Of a stretch of DNA of 64,000 nt, positions 9,195 to 17,265 are shown in pieces (within the stretch, counting starts at the first letter, position 1; each line of letters begins with the position of its first letter). The stretch is taken from contig CAVVTP010000020.1 of NCBI GenBank assembly GCA_963751165.1, positions 33,069 to 97,068 on the forward strand, given 5' to 3'. This DNA is from Roseiarcus sp963751165. Lineage in GTDB: Bacteria; Pseudomonadota; Alphaproteobacteria; Rhizobiales; Beijerinckiaceae. Both the position numbers and the translations under genes were made by a program. The notes under the pieces are model-generated. The model was not told the origin of the DNA. It saw only the letters and a list, made by a program, of their open reading frames with translations, and ran no database searches.

Positions 9195-10223
9195 TCAGTT
9201 CGAGCCGAGACCGATACCGCGCATGTTCACGGCGCTGCGCCGGATCATGGCGAGCTCATAGCCCTCGATCGCGTCGTCCTCGCCGCGCTCCCATGGGGTG
9301 CGCGTGTCGGCGTCGTCGGTCAGCCGGTTCACGCGCAACGATGCGAGACAGGCGGCGAGTGCAGGCGCGCCTTTCGGCGCGTAGCCGGTCCACCATTCGG
9401 GCCTGAGGAGCCGCACGTGCCGCGCCTCCAGCGCTCCCGGTTCGAGCACCGCGGTCATTTTCGGATGATGCTCGGCCAGCATGTCGAGCATGCGGCGCAG
9501 GGGGACCGCGCCGTCGCCGATCGCGCAGCGCACGAGACGGAAGCCTTCGTCGGTGAACTGCGCCCGATAATCCTTGAGATGGACGTGCCGAACAAAGGGC
9601 GCGACCCGGCGGGTGAAGTCGAGCGGCGCTTCCGCCACCGGAAAGGCGTTGCCGGTGTCGAGGCAGATTCCAACGCCGCGCGTCTCCTCGCAAAAGGCGG
9701 CGAGCTCTCCGCTGCCGAAGTCCTGGTGGTTCTCGATTGCGAGGATTTTGCCTTCGTCGTGGGCGCGCGGGCCGCGGTCGGCGAGCGCGGCGCGCACCGA
9801 AGCGACGAGTTCCCGCCATTTGGCACCGAGCGCATGCCGGTCGCCGCAAAGCACCGTGGTCAGGCCGTAACGGATGATGCGCGCGTCGAGAAGCTTTGCA
9901 GAACGCAGAGCGCTTTCGAACGAGCCCATCATGAGGCCAGAGCTGACGATCGGCGTCATACCTAGCGAGGCCAGCCGGTCGCGGAGCGCACGGAGGTCAT
10001 CGTCGCTCAGCGCCCTCAGCCACGGATCGAAGATTTCGAGCGCCTTCGCGCCGAGTTCGGTCGCGATCGCGATGAAGCCTTCGAGCCCCATCCCGTTCGG
10101 ATTGGCGCGGGGTCCGCCGGCGCCCTGCAGTCCGAGATGGTACGTAAGACCGTACGGGTTCAGCCCGAGCGCGAACGTGCGCCCGCGCCGGCCCTTCGCG
10201 TCGGTTTCAGCGTCTGCGTTCAT
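9195..10223 (-). CDS. Sugar phosphate isomerase/epimerase-like TIM-barrel protein
   Basis: 342 residues from ATG 10223; the longer open frame above it is a shadow of the SDR gene. The layout is that of the xylose isomerase/AP endonuclease 2 TIM barrel: an LEIFD segment near the N-terminus, IENHQDF with a metal-ligand Glu, CLDTGN with Asp, HVHLKDYR with paired His ligands and a late VLEPG with Glu. This fits a divalent-metal sugar isomerase, epimerase or related dehydratase. The start overlaps the upstream SDR stop by 4 bp (ATGA), so the two are translationally coupled in the sugar operon. The substrate is not determined. Confidence 0.8.
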   Translation of the reverse strand: MNADAETDAKGRRGRTFALGLNPYGLTYHLGLQGAGGPRANPNGMGLEGFIAIATELGAKALEIFDPWLRALSDDDLRALRDRLASLGMTPIVSSGLMMGSFESALRSAKLLDARIIRYGLTTVLCGDRHALGAKWRELVASVRAALADRGPRAHDEGKILAIENHQDFGSGELAAFCEETRGVGICLDTGNAFPVAEAPLDFTRRVAPFVRHVHLKDYRAQFTDEGFRLVRCAIGDGAVPLRRMLDMLAEHHPKMTAVLEPGALEARHVRLLRPEWWTGYAPKGAPALAACLASLRVNRLTDDADTRTPWERGEDDAIEGYELAMIRRSAVNMRGIGLGSN

Positions 10224-10984
10224 CGGAGCCCCGCATCGACAATGAGCGACTGCTTGGTGATCATGCGGCTGTCGTCGGCGGCGAGAAACAGCGCCGCGCG
10301 CGCCACCTCGTCGCCGAGCAGCGTCGCCTTGATCGATTGGCGCTGGACCATCGCCTCGACCGACTCCGGCGTCCTGTACCAGAGCTGGCGCTGCCTGTCG
10401 GTCATCACGGCGCCGGGCTCGATCGCATTGACGCGGATGTTGTCCTTCCCGAAAGCGTGCGCGAGCGCGCGCGTGAGCCCGATCACGCCGGCCTTGGCCG
10501 CGGAATAGGCCGGCATTTCCGAAGCGCCGCGCCGCCATGCGATCGAGGAAAGATTGATGATCGAGCCGAATCCGAGGTCGCGCATCTGCGGATGGACGGC
10601 CTGTGCGGCGAAGAAATGATGGCGCAGGTTGACGTTCTGGGCCCGATCCCAGTAGTCGACGCTGACCTCGTCGATCGCGTGCCGTTCGTCGTTGGCGGCG
10701 TTGTTGACGAGCGCCGCAATCGGCCCGAGCGCTTGGCTGGCCCGCGCGATCGCCGCCTGAAGCGCTGAAACGTCGGTCACGTCGCATTGGAGAAAGAGCG
10801 CTCGCTCGCCGGTCCCCCCAAGTTCAATGGCAAGCTGCTCGCCGGCCTCGGCCTGCAAGTCGCAGAATCCTACGCGCGCGTGATTGCGGGCGAATGCGCG
10901 CACGATGTCGGCGCCGATCCCGGTCGCGCCGCCGCTCACGAAGACGGCGCGGCCGGCGAGGCTCGGGTAGGTCGCAAAGGTCAA
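10220..10984 (-). CDS. SDR-family dehydrogenase, probable sugar dehydrogenase
   Basis: 254 residues, typical classical SDR length. It has VSGGATGIGADIV as the cofactor loop, C-D-V-T-D after beta-3, NNAAND, catalytic Ser in NLSSIA, Y-S-A-A-K, and VNAIEPGAV. Asp in FCDLQ after beta-2 suggests NAD rather than NADP preference. It overlaps the ATPase gene by 4 bp upstream and the TIM-barrel gene by 4 bp downstream. Coupled to an ABC sugar importer, it most plausibly oxidises the imported sugar to a lactone or keto sugar. Confidence 0.85.
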   Translation of the reverse strand: MTFATYPSLAGRAVFVSGGATGIGADIVRAFARNHARVGFCDLQAEAGEQLAIELGGTGERALFLQCDVTDVSALQAAIARASQALGPIAALVNNAANDERHAIDEVSVDYWDRAQNVNLRHHFFAAQAVHPQMRDLGFGSIINLSSIAWRRGASEMPAYSAAKAGVIGLTRALAHAFGKDNIRVNAIEPGAVMTDRQRQLWYRTPESVEAMVQRQSIKATLLGDEVARAALFLAADDSRMITKQSLIVDAGLR

Positions 10985-12105
10985 GCGGCTGCCTGCGGAA
11001 TGAGGGCTTGCGACACCGGGTCGAACAGACAGGCATGCGACATGTCGATCCCGAGCGGCAGCAATTCGCCGAGGCGCGGTGCATGATCCGGATCGAAGCG
11101 CCCCAAGATCTCGCGCCCGCCAACCTTCAGCACGGCATGGGTTTCGGCCCCGGTGGGCTCGACAACTTCGACGGGCGCGGTCAGCATGGCGAGCGCCGGC
11201 TTCTGCGCCTTCAGGCTTTCGCTATAGCGAAAGAGGTGTTCGGGCCGCACGCCGAGCACCACCTTGCCGTCCGCAGGCCGCGACACAGGGTTCTGGAGGA
11301 GCGGGAGGGTCGCCGTCTCGCCGCCCTGGAGCGCAATCGCGACCGCCGGCTTGTTGTCGAGATTGGCCAGCTCGCCGGGAATGAAATTCATCGACGGCGA
11401 ACCCATGAAGCCGGCGACGAACATGTTGGCCGGGTGATCGTAGACGGCCTGCGGCTCGTCGAATTGCTGGATCGCGCCCTGGTGCATGACGGCGATGCGC
11501 GAAGCGAGCGTCATGGCCTCGATCTGGTCGTGCGTGACATAGACGGTCGTCTTGCCGACCCGCAGATGCAGCTTCTTGATTTCGGTGCGCATGTCGACGC
11601 GCAGCTTGGCGTCGAGATTGGAGAGCGGCTCGTCGAACAGAAAGAGTTTGGGGTCGCGCACCAGCGCCCGGCCCATCGCTACCCGCTGCCGTTGCCCGCC
11701 GGACAATTGTCCCGGCTTGCGATTGAGCAGCGGCTCGATCTGCAGCAAAGCCGAAACGCGCTTGACCGCCTGGTCCTGCTCGGCCTTTGGCACGCGGCGG
11801 CTTTCCATGCCGAAGGTGATGTTCTGCCGCGCGGTCATCGTGGGATAGAGGGCGTAGGACTGAAACACCATGGCGATGTCGCGGTCCTTCGGCGCGACGG
11901 AATTGACCAGGGTCCCGTCGATGCGGATCTCTCCCTGGCTGACGGTCTCCAGTCCGGCGATCATGGCGAGGAGGGTGGACTTGCCGCAGCCCGACGGCCC
12001 CACGAGCGCGATGAACTCGCCGGTCCTTGCCTCGAGTTCGATGCCCTTGAGGACTTCGACCGCGCCGAAACGCTTATACAGCCGCGAAATGCTCAGCGTC
12101 GCCAT
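10981..12105 (-). CDS. Sugar ABC transporter ATP-binding protein (MalK/UgpC type)
   Basis: 374 residues. Walker A is GPSGCGKST (about residues 36-44), the Q-loop is in MVFQSYALYPTM, the signature is LSGGQRQRVAMGRAL, Walker B is LFLFDEPLSNLD, and the switch His is in VYVTHDQ. The C-terminal ~130 residues form the MOI/TOBE regulatory domain (LGVRPEHL) that marks the CUT1 carbohydrate subfamily. It powers the two permeases encoded 10 nt upstream. Its tight spacing with the SDR gene links transport to catabolism. Confidence 0.93.
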   Translation of the reverse strand: MATLSISRLYKRFGAVEVLKGIELEARTGEFIALVGPSGCGKSTLLAMIAGLETVSQGEIRIDGTLVNSVAPKDRDIAMVFQSYALYPTMTARQNITFGMESRRVPKAEQDQAVKRVSALLQIEPLLNRKPGQLSGGQRQRVAMGRALVRDPKLFLFDEPLSNLDAKLRVDMRTEIKKLHLRVGKTTVYVTHDQIEAMTLASRIAVMHQGAIQQFDEPQAVYDHPANMFVAGFMGSPSMNFIPGELANLDNKPAVAIALQGGETATLPLLQNPVSRPADGKVVLGVRPEHLFRYSESLKAQKPALAMLTAPVEVVEPTGAETHAVLKVGGREILGRFDPDHAPRLGELLPLGIDMSHACLFDPVSQALIPQAAA

Positions 12106-12115
12106 CTTCGTCCGA

Positions 12116-13018
12116 TCATTTGATCGCGCCCTGGGTCAGGCCGCGCACGAAATACTTGCCGCCGAAGAAGTAGATCAGAAGGGGAGGTATCGCGCCGATC
12201 AGAACCGCGGCGCTCGCGACATCGTAGGGATGCGCGTTCATCTGACTGGTCGCCAGCGCGACCAACGCCGCGGTGATCGGCTGCTGGGTCCCGCCGGTGA
12301 AGACGACGCCGAACAGAAACTCGTTCCAGATGCCGGTGAACTGCCAGATGACGGTGACGATCAGGATCGGAGGCGAGATCGGAAGGATGATCTTGTAGAA
12401 GATGCGCCAGAAGCCCGCGCCGTCGATGCGGGCCGCCTTGATCAGGTCATCGGGGATGTTGACGTAGTAGTTGCGGCAGAACAGCGTCGTGAACGAGAGG
12501 CCTTGGACGATGTGCACGAAAATGAGGCCATAGACCGAGTTGGACAGGTGCAGGTGGCCGAGGACGTATGCCCAGGGCAGGAGCGCGATCTGGCCGGGCA
12601 TGAAGACGCCGAGGATCATGCAGACGAACAACGTCTCCGATCCCGGGAAGCGCCACTTGGAGAGGACATAGCCGGTGATCGCGCCGAGCAGGGTCGAGAC
12701 GATCGTCGCCGGAATCGTCATGATCAGGGAGTTGTAGAAATTTCGCTTGATGCCTTCGCAGGTGCCCGCGACGCAATAATGGGCCCAGGCTTCCGGCCAG
12801 GCCTTGAACGTCAGGCTGTGCGGCAATGCGATAAGGCCGTTGCGCGTGATCTCCGGCAATTCGCGGAATGAATTGGCGACGACGACAAACAGCGGCAGCA
12901 GATAAATCACTGCGAACACGCTGAGGAAGGCATAGATCGCGACCCGTCGCGCCGCATAGCGGAGGCTTTCCGCCCGCGCGTGAGGATCGAATGAAACAGC
13001 GAGGGCGGCGTCAACCAT
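12116..13018 (-). CDS. Sugar ABC transporter permease (MalG type)
   Basis: 300 residues with six predicted membrane helices. The EAA loop, which docks on the ATPase, reads AARIDGAGFWRIFYKIILPISPP (residues near 200). The N-terminus is cytoplasmic and the last residues (TQGAIK) match MalG-type proteins. Its start overlaps the MalF-type gene by 8 bp. It forms a heterodimeric channel with that protein. Residues such as ...GTCEGIKRNFYNSL resemble glucose/mannose-type permeases of proteobacteria, which is a weak hint at substrate. Confidence 0.92.
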   Translation of the reverse strand: MVDAALAVSFDPHARAESLRYAARRVAIYAFLSVFAVIYLLPLFVVVANSFRELPEITRNGLIALPHSLTFKAWPEAWAHYCVAGTCEGIKRNFYNSLIMTIPATIVSTLLGAITGYVLSKWRFPGSETLFVCMILGVFMPGQIALLPWAYVLGHLHLSNSVYGLIFVHIVQGLSFTTLFCRNYYVNIPDDLIKAARIDGAGFWRIFYKIILPISPPILIVTVIWQFTGIWNEFLFGVVFTGGTQQPITAALVALATSQMNAHPYDVASAAVLIGAIPPLLIYFFGGKYFVRGLTQGAIK

Positions 13019-13946
13019 GGGCGGCCACCCGGCGCGAACGCCAGACCGTCCAAAGCGCGTAGGGCACGAGCACGACCGCGAGCGCGGCCAGCATCATGAC
13101 GGCGGCCGCGGCGCCGACCGCGATCTCGCCGCGCTGGAACATGAGATCATAGACGTAGTTGGCCGGGAAGGTGGTCGAGATCCCGGGTCCTCCCTGTGTC
13201 AGAGCGACGACAAGATCGAAGGTCTTGATTGCGAACTGCAGGAGAACGACGACGACCGCGACGAAGATCGGCGCGATCGAGGGCAGGATCACCTTGCGGT
13301 AAATGCGCGCGGGACCGGCGCCGTCGATCTGGGCCGCCTTGACGAGGTCGGGATCGACCGAGCGCAGGCCGGCGAGAAACAGGGCCATCGCGAAACCCGA
13401 CGACTGCCAGATGCCCGTTGCGATGATCGCATAGATCGCGGTGTGGCGGTTCGTCGTCAGGCGGAAGGTGAAATCGTGCCAGCCGAGGCTGCGGACGAGG
13501 TATTCGATGCCGGCGTCGGGACTGTAGAGCCAGCTCCACACAACGCCGGTCACCACGAACGAGACCGCCAGCGGATAGAGGAAAATCGTGCGCCACACCG
13601 CCTCGCCGCGCACCCGCTGATCGAGGGCGATCGCCAGAGCAAGGCCTATGGCGAGTGTCAGGATGACATAGAACGCGCTGAAATAGAAAAGATTGCCGTA
13701 GGCGATCTGCCAGCGCTCGTTCGACCAGAGATCGAAATAGGGTTTCAGGCCGACGAATCTGTAGGTCGGCAACATCGTGCTGTTGGACAGAGAGATATAG
13801 AGCGTCCACAACGAGAAGCCGAACACATAGACGAGGCTCGCGAACACGGGCGCCGCGATGACCAGCCGCGGTGTCCAGGCCGCCAACGTCTGGCGTCGGC
13901 GGACGGTCGCTTGGGCGGCGTTGGTCGCGGCTACGACGTTCGACAT
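13011..13946 (-). CDS. Sugar ABC transporter permease (MalF type)
   Basis: 311 residues, about six membrane helices after a charged N-terminus. The EAA loop is AAQIDGAGPARIYRKVILP. It is the second gene of the sugar operon, 71 nt after the binding-protein gene and overlapping the MalG-type permease by 8 bp. It supplies half the transmembrane channel of a CUT1 importer. No defect is visible. Confidence 0.92.
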   Translation of the reverse strand: MSNVVAATNAAQATVRRRQTLAAWTPRLVIAAPVFASLVYVFGFSLWTLYISLSNSTMLPTYRFVGLKPYFDLWSNERWQIAYGNLFYFSAFYVILTLAIGLALAIALDQRVRGEAVWRTIFLYPLAVSFVVTGVVWSWLYSPDAGIEYLVRSLGWHDFTFRLTTNRHTAIYAIIATGIWQSSGFAMALFLAGLRSVDPDLVKAAQIDGAGPARIYRKVILPSIAPIFVAVVVVLLQFAIKTFDLVVALTQGGPGISTTFPANYVYDLMFQRGEIAVGAAAAVMMLAALAVVLVPYALWTVWRSRRVAAHG

Positions 13947-14017
13947 GGCGGCGTTCTATCGCACCGGGAAGAGGAGCCCGTCGCACGAAGATGGGCCTCG
14001 CGACGGGCGTTCGAAAG

Positions 14018-15280
14018 CTACTTTTGCGCGTCCACTGCGTCCGCCATGGCGTTGGCGGCTTCTTCCGGAGTCATTTTAGGATTGTTCACGAAGGATGTTA
14101 TGGTGTCCAGCATCGCTCCGCGATACTTCTGCAGCACAGTCATGTTGTGGGCCATCGAGCGCACCAGCGTGCCGTCGGCGATCGACTCCTTCAAGGCCTG
14201 CTCCGACTTCTTCTGGCAGGGGTTGAAGCCGTCAAGACTGACGTCCATGCGAGCGGGAATCGAGCCCTTGGCCTCATTGAACACGGTTTGGAACTTCGGC
14301 GACATGATGAGTTGCGCGAGCAGCTTCTGACCGGCGACATAGTCGGGATCGGTCTGCTTGAAGAAGACGACCGAATCCGAATTGAGGATGAAGCCCGGCT
14401 TGCCCCAGTCGGTCGGCGCCTGGGCGCACTGGTAGTCTTCCGGCGTCTTGAGCCCGGCCGCGGTGAAAATGCCGATCTGCCAGTCGCCCATGATCATGAA
14501 GGCGGCCTGCCCCTTGGCGATCATGCTGGTGGCGGTATTGTAGTCACGGCCGGCGATGCCCGGGTCCATGTATTTCGACACCATCAGGCGCATCTGTTTG
14601 AACGCCTTGACCATTTCCGGCGAGCGCATCGCTTTCGTGTCGCCTTCGACGAAGGCCTTGCGGAAGAGGTCGATGTCCATGCCGTAAACGACGACTTCGA
14701 AGGTCGTCGCGTCCGTCCAGTCCTGGCTGAAATGCGCGAGGCAGATGAGATGCGCCGCGACCACCTTGTCGCAGTCGGCGTTGAAGTCGGCCCAGGTCTT
14801 CGGCAGCTCCTTGATGCCGGCCTTCTCCATCGCCTTGGTCGAGCCCCAGATCCAGTTGATCCGATGAATGTTCATGGGCACCGCGACCCAATTGCCTGAC
14901 GGCTTCATCACCGGCAGGAGCTCGGGCGCCACAACCTTGTCCCAATTTTCGGCCTTGGCGATCGCGTCGAGGTTGGCGGTCTGACCGGTCGCGTTCCACT
15001 CGGCGATCTCCGGTCCCTTGAGCTGGACGGCGGGAGGCGCGTTGCCGGCGACGACGTCGGCGCGGAGTTTCGCCAGCGTGTTGGCCGTGTGGCCGGCAAT
15101 CGAGGTCTGCGCCCACTTGCCGCCGGCCGCGGTAAACATTTCGCCGAGCTTGGCGATCGCCGCCGCATCCGAGCCCTCGGACCATTGACTGAGCAGGTTC
15201 GTTTTGGGCTCGGCGAGCGCGGCCGTCGCCGCAAGCCCGCATGCCAATAATCCGGCGAAAGTCGCCATCGGGGTCCGCAT
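14018..15280 (-). CDS. Sugar ABC transporter substrate-binding protein
   Basis: 420 residues from ATG 15280, preceded by GAGGAAAC as ribosome site. The upstream in-frame extension has no such site. Residues 1-23 form a Sec signal peptide ending A-L-A. The mature part is a cluster-B (MalE/UgpB-like) binding protein, with a WSEGSD start, VPMNIHRINW in the first lobe and FMIMGDW, conserved in this family. It captures the sugar in the periplasm and is first in the operon, as usual for the most abundant component. The general pattern resembles glucose/mannose-binding proteins, but substrate cannot be fixed from the sequence. Confidence 0.9.
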   Translation of the reverse strand: MRTPMATFAGLLACGLAATAALAEPKTNLLSQWSEGSDAAAIAKLGEMFTAAGGKWAQTSIAGHTANTLAKLRADVVAGNAPPAVQLKGPEIAEWNATGQTANLDAIAKAENWDKVVAPELLPVMKPSGNWVAVPMNIHRINWIWGSTKAMEKAGIKELPKTWADFNADCDKVVAAHLICLAHFSQDWTDATTFEVVVYGMDIDLFRKAFVEGDTKAMRSPEMVKAFKQMRLMVSKYMDPGIAGRDYNTATSMIAKGQAAFMIMGDWQIGIFTAAGLKTPEDYQCAQAPTDWGKPGFILNSDSVVFFKQTDPDYVAGQKLLAQLIMSPKFQTVFNEAKGSIPARMDVSLDGFNPCQKKSEQALKESIADGTLVRSMAHNMTVLQKYRGAMLDTITSFVNNPKMTPEEAANAMADAVDAQK

Positions 15281-15502
15281 TCGTTTCCTCCACCTCGGCC
15301 GTCGTGGCCACTTCAAATAATGCAATTCGGCTTCGTGCTGCCGAGCCCTCTGTCGGGGCTGCGAAAGGCTAGAGTGGACGGACGTTTGCGTCAAATGCGA
15401 GGCGGATGCGCGAGCGCGCATGAAGGGCAGCGCGCCATCGGTTCCGGCGCACCTCCTTTAGCTGGCGGGGCTGCCGCGACGGTTTCGCCAGTTTGGGAGA
15501 TC

Positions 15503-16753
15503 CTACAGCGTCACGATCTCGGTTCCCGTCGCGCCATTGAGGAGCCGCTTTAGATGATATTGCGCAAGCGGGTCGTCAGGATGGGAGCCGAGAAGCGCGG
15601 CGAAGGCGGCGACCGCGCCCGCGTCATTCGCCTCGAGCTTGGCGAATGCATCCGCATAGGCCGCGGTCGCCGGACTGGCGAATTCCTCCGGAGAGAGCGG
15701 CTCATACGCGCGCAGCGGCTCGCTCCGCCCGCGCAGCCGGAGATCGCCGACTGGCCGGCCGGTGAAACCTTCCGCCAGGTCGGCGGCGGTCGCGCTGACG
15801 CAGATGCGCGTGCCGAGCTGCTTGTTGACCGCCTCGAGCCGCGCCGCGGCGTTGATCGTGTCGCCGTAGGCCGTGTAGTCGAAAAGTCGCCCGCCGCCGA
15901 AATTGCCGACGATCGCCGGTCCCGCATGAACGCCGATGCGAGTCACTCCGAGCGGAACGCCGCGCGCCTTCCACTCGCTGCGGTAGTCCTCCGAGAGCGC
16001 GTCGAGAGCGAGCGCGCAGGCGACCGCCCTACTCGCCGCGTCCGGCTGTTCGCCTGGCGCCCCGAACAGGACATGGATCGCGTCGCCGATGATCTTGGCG
16101 ACCGTGCCCTCGTGGGCGAACACGATTTCGGTCATGCCTTCGAGATAGCCGCTGAGGAGGCTTGCCAGCTGCCTCGGGTCGAGCGACTCCACCAGGGGCG
16201 TGAATCCGGCGATGTCGGTGAACAGGGTCGCGATCTCGCGCCTCTCCCCGCCGGGCGCGAGCGCATTGGCGTCGGCGGCCAGGCTGCGGGCGAGATTGGG
16301 CGAGAAATAGCGCGAGAGCGAAGCGTGGGCGCGCTCCGCGGCAGCCTGATGCGCGCGAGCTTCTCGCAAGGCGGCCACATGGCCAATCGTCTTGCGGACG
16401 GTCGTCTCGAAGTCGGTGAAGTCGATCGGCTTCGTCAGGAAGTCGAATGCGCCCCGGTTCATCGCCGTGCGGATGTTCGCCATGTCGCCGTAGGCCGAGA
16501 CGATCACGGTCGAGAACTTGGTCGCCTCCTCCTGCAGCTTGGCGAGCAAGGTGAGCCCGTCCATGCGCGGCATGTTGATGTCGGACACGACCATGTCGAA
16601 ATCGCCCTTCTCGGCGAGAAGGGCCAGCGCCTCCACGCCGTCGCGCGCGAAGCCGAATTCGATCGATCCGTCCTTGATCTGCCGGCGAAACTTCTGCCTC
16701 ACCAGGTCTTCGAGATCCGGTTCGTCGTCGACGACGAGGATCTTTGCCGTCAT
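15503..16753 (-). CDS. Response regulator with class III adenylate/guanylate cyclase output domain
   Basis: 416 residues. Residues 1-125 are a receiver: acidic pair DDE near the start, phospho-acceptor Asp in VSDINMPRMDG, and Lys in LTKPID. A short coiled linker leads to a class III nucleotidyl cyclase (about 165-340). The two metal-binding Asp are visible in FTDIAGFT and KIIGDAIHV, and the transition-state Asn/Arg in YGDTINAAARLE. The C-terminal ~60 residues resemble a short TPR-like tail. Output should be cAMP (or cGMP) under phosphorelay control. Its start overlaps the stand-alone receiver stop by 4 bp. Confidence 0.9.
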   Translation of the reverse strand: MTAKILVVDDEPDLEDLVRQKFRRQIKDGSIEFGFARDGVEALALLAEKGDFDMVVSDINMPRMDGLTLLAKLQEEATKFSTVIVSAYGDMANIRTAMNRGAFDFLTKPIDFTDFETTVRKTIGHVAALREARAHQAAAERAHASLSRYFSPNLARSLAADANALAPGGERREIATLFTDIAGFTPLVESLDPRQLASLLSGYLEGMTEIVFAHEGTVAKIIGDAIHVLFGAPGEQPDAASRAVACALALDALSEDYRSEWKARGVPLGVTRIGVHAGPAIVGNFGGGRLFDYTAYGDTINAAARLEAVNKQLGTRICVSATAADLAEGFTGRPVGDLRLRGRSEPLRAYEPLSPEEFASPATAAYADAFAKLEANDAGAVAAFAALLGSHPDDPLAQYHLKRLLNGATGTEIVTL

Positions 16754-17149
16754 GAGAAGCCAATCGCAGCGTCGAGGCGGCGCGAGATTTCGCCCCGCAG
16801 CTCGGGAAAGTCGATCGGCTTGGTGAAGAGGCCGGCAGCGCCGGCTTCAACCGCCCTTCTCCGGGTCTCCGCGTCGCCATAGGCGGTGATCATGATCACG
16901 GGCACCTCGGGCCGGGCTTTCCGCGCGCGCGGCAGCAATTCGATGCCGCTCATTCCCGGCATGTTGATGTCGGAGAGGATGAGAACAAGCTTCTCCGCCT
17001 CCTCCGAGTTCGACCCGCTCCAGGGCCTCGCTCGCCGACTGCGCGAACTCCATGGCGAAGCGCGACGCGCGCAGCTCCTTGCGGAACTGCTGGCGAAAGA
17101 GCTCGGCGACGTCGGGCTCGTCGTCGACGACCAGGATCAGCGCGCTCAT
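16750..17149 (-). pseudogene. Stand-alone receiver-domain response regulator, one frameshift
   Basis: The first frame gives ILVVDDEPDVAELFRQQF and loses coding sense after EALERV. A second frame continues with LILSDINMPGMSGIELL (phospho-Asp), the conserved Thr in MITAYGD, and Lys in FTKPIDF, ending at 16750. Deleting one base from the C3 run at 17014-17016 joins the two into a normal ~132-residue CheY-like protein. All catalytic residues survive, so an assembly indel is likely. It lies between the multi-GAF kinase and the receiver-cyclase, and could act as phosphate shuttle or sink. Confidence 0.8.
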
Positions 17150-17265
17150 TTGACTCCCCCCGCTTTCGGCGGCGCGTTTGCGACTCGCCTCTCCCCGCTC
17201 GCGGAGAGAGGCCGGGTGAGGGGCGTGGCGATTGGCGACCTGCGGTTCATCTCCCGGCCCTCATC

